DNA of 64,000 bases, from assembly GCF_046546475.1 (NCBI RefSeq), contig NZ_JBKGXS010000003.1, positions 186,001-250,000 of the forward strand, in the 5' to 3' direction. Below the pieces are notes generated by a model. It ran no database searches and was not told the DNA's origin. It saw only the letters and a list, made by a program, of their open reading frames with translations. How positions within the stretch are numbered: the stretch's first letter is position 1; each line of letters begins with the position of its first letter. The translations under genes and the position numbers were made by a program. Origin of the DNA: Pseudonocardia phyllosphaerae (GTDB taxonomy: Bacteria; Actinomycetota; Actinomycetes; Mycobacteriales; Pseudonocardiaceae). Below, piece after piece: positions 9,174 through 18,208 of the stretch.

Positions 9174-10019
9174 ATGAAGTCCTTCACCGACCGTGTCGCC
9201 GCCGTCACCGGAGCCGGGTCCGGCATCGGCCGGGCGCTGGCGCTCCGCCTCGCCGCCGACGGCGCGAACCTCGCGCTCGCCGACAAGGACCCGGCCGGCC
9301 TGGCCGGGACCGCGGCGCAGCTGGCCCGGACCGGGGCGCGGGTGACCACCACCGAGCTCGACGTCGCCGACGAGAAGGGCGTGTACGCCTGGGCCGATGC
9401 GACCACCGCCGAATTCGGGACGGTGAACCTCGTCGTCAACAACGCCGGCGTGGCGCTGGCCGGCACGGTCGAGGCGCTCTCGATCGACGACTACCGCTGG
9501 ATCATGGACATCAACTTCTGGGGCGTCGTCTACGGCACGAAGGCGTTCCTGCCACACCTCGTGGCCTCCGGCGACGGGCACGTCGTCAACGTCTCCAGCA
9601 TCTTCGGGATCGCCGCCCAGCCGCTGATGAGCGGCTACAACGCCAGCAAGTACGCCGTCCGCGGGTTCACCGAGTCGCTGCGCCAGGACCTGGACATGAC
9701 CGGCGCCCCGGTGTCGGCGACCTGCGTCCACCCCGGCGGCATCCGGACCAACATCGCGAGGACCGCCCGGGTCGACGCCAGCACCGCGGCGGTCACCGGC
9801 ACGCCCGCCGACTCGGCGACCGCCGAGTTCGAGAAGCTGCTCATGACGACGCCGGACAAGGCCGCCCGCACCATCCTCGACGGCGTCCGCCGCGACCGGC
9901 GACGGGTGCTCATCGGTCCGGACGCGACCGTGCTGGACGCCATGGCGCGGCTGCTCCCGGCCTCCTACCAGCGGATCGTGACCACGGCGGTGGGATCCCG
10001 GCGCGGCGGGCGCCGCTGA
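9174..10019 (+). CDS. Short-chain dehydrogenase/reductase
   Basis: A 281-residue classical SDR. The NAD(P)-binding loop TGAGSGIG is at 12-19, NNAG at 89-92, catalytic Ser142, and the YxxxK pair is Tyr155/Lys159 (YNASK). After about residue 185 (HPGGIRTNIAR) there is the flexible substrate lid. The start is supported by GGGGAG about 8 bases upstream. It oxidises an alcohol or reduces a ketone; the substrate cannot be told. It stands alone between the STAS gene and an amino-acid permease. Confidence 0.9.
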   Translation: MKSFTDRVAAVTGAGSGIGRALALRLAADGANLALADKDPAGLAGTAAQLARTGARVTTTELDVADEKGVYAWADATTAEFGTVNLVVNNAGVALAGTVEALSIDDYRWIMDINFWGVVYGTKAFLPHLVASGDGHVVNVSSIFGIAAQPLMSGYNASKYAVRGFTESLRQDLDMTGAPVSATCVHPGGIRTNIARTARVDASTAAVTGTPADSATAEFEKLLMTTPDKAARTILDGVRRDRRRVLIGPDATVLDAMARLLPASYQRIVTTAVGSRRGGRR

Positions 10020-10098
10020 CCTCCCACTACCATCGTGCGGTGATTTTCACGCGCACCACACACGCCGCCCCCCGTACCGACGTCCGCCGGGCGACGGG

Positions 10099-11628
10099 TT
10101 GACCGCTCGGCCCACCCGGACCCCGCCGGACGCGGCGGGCAAGGGACTGCAGCAGGGCGCCCTGGGCCTCTGGGGCAACACCGTCATCGGACTGGGTGCG
10201 ACGGCGCCCGCGTACAGCCTCGCGGCAACTCTCGGCTACGTCGTGCTCGCCGTGCACGAGAAGTCACCCGCGATGTTCCTGCTCGCGTTCGTGCCGATGC
10301 TGTTCGTCGCGATCGCCTACCGCGAGCTAAACCGGGACCTGCCCGACTGCGGCACCACGTTCACCTGGGGCACGAAGGCGTTCGGCCCGTGGGTGGGCTG
10401 GATGGGCGGCTGGGGCGTCGCGGTGTCGGCGGTCCTCTGCCTCGCCAACGTCGCCGAGATCACCGCGGTCTACCTGCTCCGTGCCGCCGGGCTCGACGAG
10501 CTGTCGGAGAACCCGCTGGTCAAGACCGGTCTCGGGCTCGTCGTCATCATCGTGACGACGTGGATCAGCTACCGCGGCATCCTGCTGTCCCAGCGCCTGC
10601 AGAACGCGCTGATCGTCTTCCAGATCGTCGTCCTCGCCGTCGTCTCGCTCGCCGCACTGGCCCTGGTCTACGCCGGTGACGCCGGCCCGCAGGCCGTCAC
10701 GCCGAGCTGGAGCTGGTTCGACCCGACGGGCGTGTCCGGCTCCTCGATGGCCGAGGCCGTCATCCTCTGCATGTTCATCTACTGGGGCTGGGACGCCTGC
10801 CTGGCCGTCGGCGAGGAGACCCAGGACTCCGACCGGACACCGGGCCGGGCCGCGCTGCTCGCGACGGTGATCCTGCTCGGCCTCTACGTCGTCACCGCCG
10901 TCTCCGTGCAGGCCTACGCCGGGTTCGGCACGACCGGGATCGGCCTGAACAACGAGGCCGGCTCCGAGGACGTGCTCACCGTGCTCGGCGGCCCCATCGG
11001 CGGCCCCGTGCTGACCGTGCTGCTGCTGCTCACCGTGGCCGGCTCCGCGCTGTCCTCGACCCAGACCACGATCCTGCCGACCGCCCGCGGCACGCTGGCG
11101 ATGGCCGTCTACGGCGCGCTGCCGAAGCCGTTCGGCCGCACCCATCCGCGGTTCGCGACGCCCGGATTCTCCACCGTGGTCACCGGCGCGTCGGCCGGGC
11201 TGTTCTACGTGGTGCTGAGCATCGTCAGCTCCAACGCGCTGCTGGACACGGTGGCCTCGCTCGGCCTGGCGGTGGCCTTCTACTACGGCATCACCGCGTT
11301 CGCCTGCGTCTGGTGGTTCCGCCGCACCCTGTTCCGGTCGGTGTCGAACCTGCTGCTGCGCGGGCTGCTCCCACTGCTCGGCGGGCTGGTGATGATCTGG
11401 GCGTTCGTGCAGAGCGCCTCGGACATGATCGACCCGTCGTACGGGAACACGACGTTCGGCCCGATCGGCGGCGTCTTCGTGATCGGCGTCGGGATGATCG
11501 TGCTCGGTGTGCCGCTGATGCTCGCCTGCGCGGTGCGGCTGCGGGCGTTCTTCCGCGGCGAGAGCCTGAACGCCGCGACGCCGATCCTGGTCCCGGAGAC
11601 CCACGAGCCGCCCTACGGCGGGTCGTGA
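10099..11628 (+). CDS. APC-family amino acid permease
   Basis: A 509-residue integral membrane transporter with about twelve helices, of the amino acid-polyamine-organocation superfamily. The conserved first-helix motif GNTVIGLGATAPAYSLA starts at residue 26, and EAVILCMFIYWGWDACLAVGEE corresponds to the conserved helix 6 region. The only usable start upstream of helix 1 is TTG at 10099, so translation initiation may be weak, or a different start was missed. It imports an amino acid or related amine; specificity unknown. Confidence 0.87.
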   Translation: MTARPTRTPPDAAGKGLQQGALGLWGNTVIGLGATAPAYSLAATLGYVVLAVHEKSPAMFLLAFVPMLFVAIAYRELNRDLPDCGTTFTWGTKAFGPWVGWMGGWGVAVSAVLCLANVAEITAVYLLRAAGLDELSENPLVKTGLGLVVIIVTTWISYRGILLSQRLQNALIVFQIVVLAVVSLAALALVYAGDAGPQAVTPSWSWFDPTGVSGSSMAEAVILCMFIYWGWDACLAVGEETQDSDRTPGRAALLATVILLGLYVVTAVSVQAYAGFGTTGIGLNNEAGSEDVLTVLGGPIGGPVLTVLLLLTVAGSALSSTQTTILPTARGTLAMAVYGALPKPFGRTHPRFATPGFSTVVTGASAGLFYVVLSIVSSNALLDTVASLGLAVAFYYGITAFACVWWFRRTLFRSVSNLLLRGLLPLLGGLVMIWAFVQSASDMIDPSYGNTTFGPIGGVFVIGVGMIVLGVPLMLACAVRLRAFFRGESLNAATPILVPETHEPPYGGS

Positions 11629-11632
11629 GCCC

Positions 11633-11665
11633 CCTGCCCGCCGGGCTCAGAGCTCGGCGGGCAGG
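11633..11665. terminator. Bidirectional hairpin between convergent permease and MFS genes
   Basis: Perfect 10-bp arms CCTGCCCGCC (11633-11642) and GGCGGGCAGG (11656-11665) with a 13-nt loop, lying at the junction of two convergent genes and overlapping the last codons of the leftward one. Confidence 0.5.
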
Positions 11666-12822
11666 AACCGCCGGGTGTTGGCCACGATCAGCGCGGTCCC
11701 GGACAGCGCGACCAGCACCAGGATCGCGAGCAGCGCCGGGTAGCCGAGCACCGCGCTGGACACCGCCAGCAGGGCGGGCAGCAGGAAACCGGAGTAGGCC
11801 AGGGCGTAGTAGACGCCGGTCAGCGAGGCCATCTCGCCGGGCCGGGCCAGTCGCTGGATCTCCAGCAGCCCGGAGACCACCGCGATTCCGTACGCCGAGC
11901 CCAGCACCACGGCCGCGACCAGCGCGAGCCACGGCGACCGGACGGCGGCGACGACCCCGGCCAGCACCAGCCCGGCCGACATGGCCGCCATCGAGACCGC
12001 GACGGCACGGGCACTCGTCGTGCGGTCCAGGCGGCGCGCGACCGGCTGGACGAGCGCACCGGCGCCCAGGGTGAGCACGGTCAGCAGGGTGGCGTAGGCG
12101 ATCGCGTTCCCGCCGACCTGCTCGGCGACCAGCTGGGGCATGACGGCGTAGGCGATCCCGGCCGAGCCGAAGATCCACGGCGCCATCGGCAGCACGACCC
12201 GCAGGAAGCGCGGGTGCCGGGCGCGGACGAACCGCGACGATCCGGGCGTCGCCGGGGCGGGCTCGCGGGTCTCGGCGACCCGGAACAGCGGGACCAGGCA
12301 CGCGATCGCGACGACGGCGTGCACGGCGTAGGGCAGGACGGTCGGTGCCGGGCCCCACTGGGCCAGCACGCCGGAGACCCCGGCGCCGATCCCGAAGCCC
12401 AGCGTCAGCCACAGCGCCGCGCGCCGGGCCCCGGAGGCGAGGGACTCCCCGCCGCGCTCGGACAGCTCGCTCACCCAGGTGGTGCCGACCGACATCGCGA
12501 TCGCGACGGCGACCCCGGCCACCATCCGCCCGGCGGCGATCCACCCCGTCGAGCCGACGGCGATCAGCCCGCTCGCGAGCAGTGACAACACCACCCCGGC
12601 GATCATCACCGGGCGCCGGCCGTGGCGCTCGGTGACCGGGCCGACCAGCAGCAGGGCCGGCACCAGCCCCAGGACGTACGCGCCGAGCAGGCTGTCGACC
12701 TGCACCGGCGACATGCCGTGCTGCCGGTAGAGCAGCAGCAGCGGCGTGAAGTGGTTGCCGCCCCAGGCGCTCGCGAAGACCGCGGCCGCGGCCGGGCGCC
12801 AGCTGGTGTGGTTCGTGCTCAT
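11647..12822 (-). CDS. MFS transporter
   Basis: A 391-residue major facilitator protein with about twelve hydrophobic segments and the inter-helix 2/3 signature GPVTERHGRRPVM. It starts inside the stop of the upstream GntR gene (ATGA overlap, 12819-12822), so the two are cotranscribed and translationally coupled. That arrangement suggests the regulator senses a substrate of this transporter. Substrate unknown; a drug- or metabolite-efflux role is a guess. Confidence 0.83.
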   Translation of the reverse strand: MSTNHTSWRPAAAAVFASAWGGNHFTPLLLLYRQHGMSPVQVDSLLGAYVLGLVPALLLVGPVTERHGRRPVMIAGVVLSLLASGLIAVGSTGWIAAGRMVAGVAVAIAMSVGTTWVSELSERGGESLASGARRAALWLTLGFGIGAGVSGVLAQWGPAPTVLPYAVHAVVAIACLVPLFRVAETREPAPATPGSSRFVRARHPRFLRVVLPMAPWIFGSAGIAYAVMPQLVAEQVGGNAIAYATLLTVLTLGAGALVQPVARRLDRTTSARAVAVSMAAMSAGLVLAGVVAAVRSPWLALVAAVVLGSAYGIAVVSGLLEIQRLARPGEMASLTGVYYALAYSGFLLPALLAVSSAVLGYPALLAILVLVALSGTALIVANTRRFLPAEL

Positions 12823-13451
12823 CTCCGGTGCGTCCCGTCCATGTGGGCCCGCAGGGCCGTGGCGAAGGTGTCGAGGTCGGCCGCCTCGATCAGGTCGATG
12901 AGGTCCGCGTGCTGCTGCAGCACGACCGGGACCAGCTCGGGAGCGGGCCCGAGCGCGTGCACGTTCATCCGGCGCTGGCGGTCGGCGAGGGTGCCGTAGA
13001 AGCGCAGGGTGAGCGCGTTCCGCCCGGCGGCGACGACGGTGCGGTGGAACGCCTCGTCGGCCTCGGCGAAGCGCTCGAGGTCGTCGGCGTCGGCGAAGCC
13101 GGTCTGGGTCTCCAGCGCCGCACGCAGGTCGGTGACCGCCTGCGGGATCAGGTCCGGGCGCCGGACCAGGCGCTTCACGGCGGCGACCTCGATCGCCTCC
13201 CGTGCGTCGAGGACGTCCTCGATCTCGCCGGGCGACACCGGTACGACGACCGCGCCGCGCTTGGGCACCAGCGTCAGCAGGTCCTCGGCCTGCAGCCGCA
13301 GGAACGCCTCGCGTACCGGGGTGCGGCTGATGCCGAGCTGGTCGGCGATGGTGCCCTCGCTGAACAGGTGGCCGCCGGGAAGCTCCCCGGACAGGACCAG
13401 CTCCTTGGTCAGCTCGTAGGCCTGCTCGGCCGCGGTCGGACTCGGTGTCAC
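12819..13451 (-). CDS. GntR-family regulator (FCD domain)
   Basis: A 210-residue regulator. Residues about 10-70 form a GntR winged helix (TIADQLGISRTPVREAFLRL and the wing VPKRGAVV). The remainder is an FCD helical domain with possible metal ligands in DEAFHRTVV and QQHADLIDLIEA. The GTG start has no obvious ribosome site, so the mRNA may be leaderless. Its own upstream region contains TTGTATCTATGC (about 13482-13493), which resembles half of the TTGTATACAA-type sites many FCD regulators use. It is divergent from fmdA and could repress that gene too. Confidence 0.85.
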   Translation of the reverse strand: MTPSPTAAEQAYELTKELVLSGELPGGHLFSEGTIADQLGISRTPVREAFLRLQAEDLLTLVPKRGAVVVPVSPGEIEDVLDAREAIEVAAVKRLVRRPDLIPQAVTDLRAALETQTGFADADDLERFAEADEAFHRTVVAAGRNALTLRFYGTLADRQRRMNVHALGPAPELVPVVLQQHADLIDLIEAADLDTFATALRAHMDGTHRR

Positions 13452-13533
13452 GTGGAGGCAGCGTACGCCTGGGATCGAAGCTTGTATCTATGCTTGTGTG
13501 CGACGTCTCGGCGCCGGGCGATGATCACATTCG

Positions 13534-13562
13534 TTGACACGCACCTGTGCACCTCCTAGGTT
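13534..13562 (+). promoter_or_regulatory. Predicted fmdA promoter
   Basis: TTGACA at 13534-13539 and TAGGTT at 13557-13562 are separated by 17 bases, a good actinobacterial housekeeping promoter. The predicted transcription start, near 13569, falls inside the adjacent palindrome. Confidence 0.55.
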
Positions 13563-13566
13563 CGCG

Positions 13567-13588
13567 AATACTTTCCGCTGAAAGTATT
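13567..13588. promoter_or_regulatory. Operator-like palindrome over the fmdA transcription start
   Basis: Perfect inverted repeat AATACTTTC / GAAAGTATT with a 4-nt centre (CGCT). Its A/T richness is striking against the genome background, and it sits immediately 3' of the predicted -10 box, where a bound repressor would block initiation. It could alternatively form a hairpin at the mRNA 5' end. Confidence 0.6.
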
Positions 13589-13618
13589 TCCCGCGCCCCG
13601 ACCGCAGGAGGAAGCCCC

Positions 13619-14866
13619 GTGCCCGACGTGATCTTCGGTGTGGACCAGTCCAAGCCCTTCCGGGAGCAGGAGCTGGTCGGCCACAACCGCTGGCACCCCG
13701 ACATCCCCGCGGTCGCGACCGTGAAGCCCGGCGACAGCTTCCGGGTGGAGTCCAAGGAGTGGTTCGACGGCACGATCGTCAACACAGACGACGCCGACGA
13801 CATCCGCGACTGCGACCTGTCGATGGTCCACCAGCTGTCCGGGCCGTTCGCCGTCGAGGGGGCCGAGCCGGGCGACCTGCTGATCGTCGACATCCTCGAC
13901 GTCGGGCCGGTGCCGCAGGAGACCGGCCCGGTCGCGGGGCAGGGCTGGGGCTACACGGGCCTGTTCGCCAAGTCCAACGGCGGTGGCTTCCTCACCGACT
14001 GGTTCCCCGACGCCTACAAGGCCGTCTGGGACTTCACCGGCCAGAAGGCGACCAGCCGGCACGTCCCCGGCGTCGAGTTCACCGGGCTGATCCACCCGGG
14101 CCTGATGGGCACCGCGCCGAGCGCGGACCTGCTGTCGCGCTGGAACTCCCGCGAGGCCGCGCTGATCGCGACCGATCCCGAGCGGGTGCCGCCGCTGGCG
14201 CTGCCGCCGGAGCCGCACAACGCCGTGCTCGGCACGCTGTCGGGCGCCGAGTACGACCGCGTCGCCGCCGAGGCCTGCCGCACCGCGCCGCCGCGGGACA
14301 ACGGCGGCAACCAGGACATCAAGAACCTGTCCAAGGGCAGCCGGATCTTCTACCCGGTGTTCGTCGACGGCGCGAACCTCTCCCTCGGCGACCTGCACTT
14401 CTCCCAGGGCGACGGCGAGATCACCTTCTGCGGCGCCATCGAGATGGGCGGGTTCATCGACCTGCGCGTCGACCTGATCAAGGGCGGCATGCAGACCTAC
14501 GGCGTCACCACCAACCCGATCTTCATGCCGGGCAACGTGGAGCCGCGGTACTCGGAGTTCCTGACCTTCGTCGGCTTCTCCGTGGACAGCGCGGGCAACC
14601 AGCACTACCTGGACTCGACGCTGGCGTACCAGAACGCCTGCCTCAACGCGATCGAGTACTTCTCGAAGTTCGGCTGGACGAAGGAGCAGGTCTACCTGCT
14701 GCTCGGCGCGGCACCGGTGGAGGCGCGGCTGTCCGGTGTCGTCGACGTCCCGAACGCCTGCGCGACGCTCTACGTCCCCACCGCGATCTTCGATGTCGAC
14801 GTCCGGCCGGGCCCGTCCGGCCCGACATGGACCGACCGCGGCCAGTGCGCCGTGACCTCGGCCTGA
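13619..14866 (+). CDS. fmdA: Formamidase
   Basis: A 415-residue member of the acetamidase/formamidase (FmdA/AmdA) family, which hydrolyses formamide to formate and ammonia. Family hallmarks seen include KEWFDGTIVN near the N-terminus, VHQLSGPFAVEGAEPGDLL, GGNQDIKNL, and LHFSQGDGEITFCGAIEM. Length fits. GTG at 13619 has AGGAGG about 7 bases upstream. It is followed 14 bases later by an FmdB zinc-ribbon gene. Nitrogen scavenging from short amides is the likely role. Confidence 0.94.
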   Translation: MPDVIFGVDQSKPFREQELVGHNRWHPDIPAVATVKPGDSFRVESKEWFDGTIVNTDDADDIRDCDLSMVHQLSGPFAVEGAEPGDLLIVDILDVGPVPQETGPVAGQGWGYTGLFAKSNGGGFLTDWFPDAYKAVWDFTGQKATSRHVPGVEFTGLIHPGLMGTAPSADLLSRWNSREAALIATDPERVPPLALPPEPHNAVLGTLSGAEYDRVAAEACRTAPPRDNGGNQDIKNLSKGSRIFYPVFVDGANLSLGDLHFSQGDGEITFCGAIEMGGFIDLRVDLIKGGMQTYGVTTNPIFMPGNVEPRYSEFLTFVGFSVDSAGNQHYLDSTLAYQNACLNAIEYFSKFGWTKEQVYLLLGAAPVEARLSGVVDVPNACATLYVPTAIFDVDVRPGPSGPTWTDRGQCAVTSA

Positions 14867-14880
14867 GCGGGGACGGCGCG

Positions 14881-15162
14881 ATGGCGACCTACGAGTACCG
14901 CTGCGCCGAGCACGGCGCGTTCGACCACGTCTGTGCCCTCGGCGAGGCGCCGTCGCGGCGGCCCTGCCCGTCCTGCGACGGCGAGGGCCGCCGGTCGTTC
15001 CGCACGCCCGGCCTGGCCCGGACCTCGGCGTCGGTACGCCGCGCGTTCGACGCCCACGCGGCCTCGGCCGAGGCCCCGGGCGTCGTACGGCGGGCCCCGG
15101 CCGAGCAGCCGGCCGCACCCCGCTACGCCCGTCCGGAGCACCGGCTGCTGCCCCGCTCGTGA
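14881..15162 (+). CDS. fmdB: FmdB-type zinc ribbon protein
   Basis: A 93-residue protein. The N-terminal 50 residues contain the FmdB zinc ribbon: YEYRCAEHGAFD supplies Cys/His ligands and PCPSCDGEGRRSF the second Cys pair. The rest is a low-complexity Ala/Pro tail. FmdB was named as a putative regulator of formamidase and is commonly found beside fmdA; its biochemical role is not settled. Likely cotranscribed with fmdA. Confidence 0.88.
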   Translation: MATYEYRCAEHGAFDHVCALGEAPSRRPCPSCDGEGRRSFRTPGLARTSASVRRAFDAHAASAEAPGVVRRAPAEQPAAPRYARPEHRLLPRS

Positions 15163-15253
15163 GCGCACCGGCCGCGGGCGACGACGCTCCGGCCGGGCCG
15201 CACTCCGGCCGGGAGCGACACTCGGGCCGGACCGCACCCGGACCGGGCGGTGC

Positions 15254-16435
15254 TCAGGCCGGGAGCAGCAGGTGCCCCCGCACCAGCGACCCGTGCGCCG
15301 TCCGGGCCGCGACGACCAGCCAGGCCACCACCAGCAGCACGTAGAGCCCGACGGCGATCCCGGCCAGCACCGGCAGGTGCAGGTGCACCGCCAGCGCGCT
15401 CGTGCCGGTCACGCAGGTGCCGACCGGGAAGGTGAAGCTCCACCAGGTCAGGGTGAACGGCAGGCCCCGGCGCGCGGTCCGGATCGTCACCGCGGCGGCC
15501 AGCGCCAGCCAGAGCATCGCGAACCCCCAGGCCGGGACGCCGTAGAGCACGCCGAGCACGTGCGCGCCGGTCGCGTACGGCTCGCCCAACACCCCGGCGT
15601 GGTCTCCGAGCTGGTTCGCCGCGGTCACCGACTGACCGAGCGGGCCGAGCACGATCCACATCGTGGGGACGGTCGCGGCCGGGCCGGTCCCGTGGACCAC
15701 GAGCCGGTTCCAGATCTGCGGCAGCAGGGCCAGCGTCGCGAACAGTGCGGCGCCGAACATCGCGTAGCAGGCGACCAGCATCGTCGGTGCGAGCGCGGCC
15801 GGGGCGTGCCCGACGAGTGCCGCGCCGTTGGCCGCCGAGACCATCGGCGGCACGACCGGCATCAGCCAGCCCGCGAACGCCGCCTCCGGCCGCACCTCGT
15901 GGTGGACGATCATCATGTACGGGATCCAGGCTGCGGTGACCAGGCCGAGCAGGGTGCCGATCCCCCACAGCACCCAGCCGGCACCGAGCGCCACGGCGTG
16001 CCCGACCAGCGGCTCGCCGAAGGTGACCGACCCCGCGCCGACGGTCATCACCCCCATCGCGACCGCGCCCCAGAACTGCGCCATCACCGGGTTGTGGGCG
16101 TACCCGCGGGCGGTGCCGGTGTGGCGCACCCAGTGCACCGTCCAGGCCGCGGTCAGCGCGACCAGCAGGAACGCGGCCAGCAGCCACACCGCGACTCCGG
16201 CGGTGTGCAGCCCGGGCACCTGCACCGGCAGGGCCGCCGCAGCGACGCCGACGATGCCGGTCCCCATCACCGACGCGTACCAGTTGGGCCCGATGCCGGA
16301 GAACGCCTGCGACGGGCGGTCGAGGTCACGGAACAGGCCCAGGCGAGCCGGCCGGTGCGGGGCCTCCGGCGTCCACGCACCGGGGCCGTCCGAGGTGCGG
16401 GCGGTGGTGGTGTCGAGCTGCGTCATGTCCCTCAC
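15254..16435 (-). CDS. TDT-family (TehA/SLAC1-like) transporter
   Basis: A 393-residue membrane protein with about ten hydrophobic helices. GIGPNWYASVMGTGIVGVA near residue 48 and the later PPMVSAANGAALVGH and FTLTWWSFTFPVGT motifs are those of the tellurite-resistance/dicarboxylate transporter family, which includes TehA and SLAC1-like anion channels. Divergent from a LysR regulator whose start is 41 bases away, so its expression is probably set by that protein. Start GTG 16435 or ATG 16426; neither has a good ribosome site. Confidence 0.85.
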   Translation of the reverse strand: MRDMTQLDTTTARTSDGPGAWTPEAPHRPARLGLFRDLDRPSQAFSGIGPNWYASVMGTGIVGVAAAALPVQVPGLHTAGVAVWLLAAFLLVALTAAWTVHWVRHTGTARGYAHNPVMAQFWGAVAMGVMTVGAGSVTFGEPLVGHAVALGAGWVLWGIGTLLGLVTAAWIPYMMIVHHEVRPEAAFAGWLMPVVPPMVSAANGAALVGHAPAALAPTMLVACYAMFGAALFATLALLPQIWNRLVVHGTGPAATVPTMWIVLGPLGQSVTAANQLGDHAGVLGEPYATGAHVLGVLYGVPAWGFAMLWLALAAAVTIRTARRGLPFTLTWWSFTFPVGTCVTGTSALAVHLHLPVLAGIAVGLYVLLVVAWLVVAARTAHGSLVRGHLLLPA

Positions 16436-16476
16436 GATCCGCCCGGCAGGGGATCACCGGTAGCCGTCCCGGCCTG

Positions 16477-17421
16477 ATGAGGTCACAATCAGCACTTATG
16501 CCTCTGCCTCCTCGCGTGGCCGACCTCGCCCCGTTCGACCTGCTGCTCTCGATCGCCGAGCTCGGCAGCATGGGGCGCGCGGCGAGCGCGCACGGCGTGA
16601 GCCAGGCCGCGGTCAGCGCCAGGATCCGGTCGCTCGAGGGCGCGCTCGGCCTGACGGTGTTCGAGCGGTCGCCCCGGGGCACCCGGCTGACCCCGCAGGG
16701 CGCGCTGGTCGCCGACTGGGCCCGCGCCGCCGTCGACGCCGCGCGGTCGCTGGAGGAGGGTGTCACCGCACTGCACACCGCGGGCGATGCCCGGCTGCGG
16801 GTGGCCGCGAGCCTGACCGTGGCCGAGTACCTGCTGCCCCGCTGGCTGATCAGCCTCCGGAGCCGCCGGGCCGGCACCTCGGTCGCACTGAGCACGCACA
16901 ACTCCTCCGAGGTCGCCGACGACGTGCTCTCCGGCCGGGCCGACCTCGGCTTCGTCGAGGGGCCGCGGCACGCCGCCGACCTGGACGAACAGGTCGTCGC
17001 GCACGACCGGCTGACCCTCGTCGTCGCGCCGGACCATGCATGGGCCCGGCGTCGCGGTGTCGACGCGGCCCGGCTCGCCGCCACGCCGCTGATCGCCCGG
17101 GAGAGCGGCTCGGGTACCCGCGAACACCTGGAACGCGCGCTCGAGGAGGCGGGAGCCACACCGATCGCGGCGCCGCTGCTGGAGCTCTCCTCGACCACGG
17201 CGATCAAGAACGCGGCCGCCGACGGCGTCGCCCCCGCCGTGCTGAGCTCGCTGGCGGTGAGCGGGGAGCTGGAGTCGGGCGCGCTGGTCGCGGTGCCGGT
17301 GCGCGGTCTGGACCTCCAGCGCAGGCTGGCTGCGGTCTGGCCCCGCGGACGTCCCCCGTCCGGAGCAGCCCGGGAGCTGGTGGCGATCGCGGAGCGTTCC
17401 GGGCCCCGGACGCAGCGCTGA
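16477..17421 (+). CDS. LysR-family transcriptional regulator
   Basis: A 314-residue LysR regulator. The N-terminal helix-turn-helix is at about 25-75 (SMGRAASAHGVSQAAVSARI then LEGALGLTVFERSPRGTRLT). The C-terminal effector domain (about 95-300) has the two-lobed periplasmic-binding fold. It faces away from the TDT transporter gene, the classic LysR arrangement in which the regulator binds the shared gap. ATG 16477 is used; ATG 16498 is also possible. Confidence 0.9.
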   Translation: MRSQSALMPLPPRVADLAPFDLLLSIAELGSMGRAASAHGVSQAAVSARIRSLEGALGLTVFERSPRGTRLTPQGALVADWARAAVDAARSLEEGVTALHTAGDARLRVAASLTVAEYLLPRWLISLRSRRAGTSVALSTHNSSEVADDVLSGRADLGFVEGPRHAADLDEQVVAHDRLTLVVAPDHAWARRRGVDAARLAATPLIARESGSGTREHLERALEEAGATPIAAPLLELSSTTAIKNAAADGVAPAVLSSLAVSGELESGALVAVPVRGLDLQRRLAAVWPRGRPPSGAARELVAIAERSGPRTQR

Positions 17422-17796
17422 TCCGCCGATCATCACGCGCCTTCCGGACCCGCGGAACCCGGATCGACCACCGATCGAGGGCTATCGATTTCTGCGGACA
17501 CGCGCGCACGCACGATCGTTCGATCATGCCGAAATGTTTTCACTCGATCGTGTGATACTACCGAGGATCGTGACTATTTGCATGCGGGAACATTTACACA
17601 CAGCCCGTGACCACAATACCGCCAGGTCAGAGTGGCAGTTAACCTCCCGTTCACATCTGAACCCCTCCCTGGCAACCCACGATCGGGTGAGTCGTCACAG
17701 AATTGGTCCGGTCGCCGAATCATGAAACGTGTCGATAGCGTTTCGGCCAGCACACCCGGGGGGTCCGGCTGTGCATCCGGAAACAGGAGGATCATC
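17422..17796. promoter_or_regulatory. Leader and promoter region of the first secreted paralog
   Basis: A 375-bp non-coding stretch, noticeably A/T-richer around 17520-17640 than its flanks. It contains at least six GATCG pentamers (for example at 17462, 17473, 17514, 17546, 17566 and 17681), some within ACGATCGT-type palindromes. A similar but smaller cluster precedes the second paralog. No gene is supported here. Confidence 0.45.
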
Positions 17797-18156
17797 ATGC
17801 GTAAGTCCGTGCGCACCCTTCTCGCGTCGGCCCTGGCCGTCCCCATGACGCTCGGTTTCGCCGGCGTCGCGATGGCCCACGGCGACCACGGGCACGGCCA
17901 CCCCGGCGACAAGAACCAGATCGCGGGCAGCTCGTCGGTGATCGACCAGGAGTCGTCGACCGACCAGAAGAGCACCAACTTCAACTTCGCCCCGGTCACG
18001 CAGGTCAACCCGGCCGTGAACGTCCCGATCCTGAACCTGGGCGGTGGCGGCGCGATCGTCCAGGACAACTCCGTCGACTCGTCCAACACTCAGGGCAACG
18101 CGGCCGAGACCAACCAGGACGCGAAGTCGAAGTCGAAGGCCGGCAACGCCGGCTGA
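17797..18156 (+). CDS. Small secreted His- and Asn/Gln-rich protein, paralog 1
   Basis: A 119-residue protein of no family I can name. A Sec signal peptide (about 1-27, ending AMA before HG) is followed by a His/Asp/Gly metal-binding-like stretch (HGDHGHGHPGD). Then come a Ser/Asp/Gln segment, the conserved block APVTQVNPAVNVPILNLGGG and a repeat-like NTQGNAAETNQ tail. AGGAGG lies 6 bases before ATG 17797. It is about 65% identical to the protein encoded at 18403 and preceded by the same bases around the ribosome site, so this is a tandem duplication. The QGNAA-x-x-NQ element is reminiscent of curlin-type amyloid repeats, which is only a resemblance. Surface or aerial-structure protein is a guess. 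Confidence 0.8.
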   Translation: MRKSVRTLLASALAVPMTLGFAGVAMAHGDHGHGHPGDKNQIAGSSSVIDQESSTDQKSTNFNFAPVTQVNPAVNVPILNLGGGGAIVQDNSVDSSNTQGNAAETNQDAKSKSKAGNAG

Positions 18157-18176
18157 CCGACGCCGTTCCGCGTCGG

Positions 18177-18208
18177 CGGCGGGTACGTGAACACGCACGT
18201 ACCCGCCG
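18177..18208 (+). terminator. Strong hairpin terminator after paralog 1
   Basis: Perfect 13-bp stem (arms 18177-18189 and 18196-18208, core GGCGGGTACGTG) with a 6-nt loop, 20 bases after the stop codon. Confidence 0.8.
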
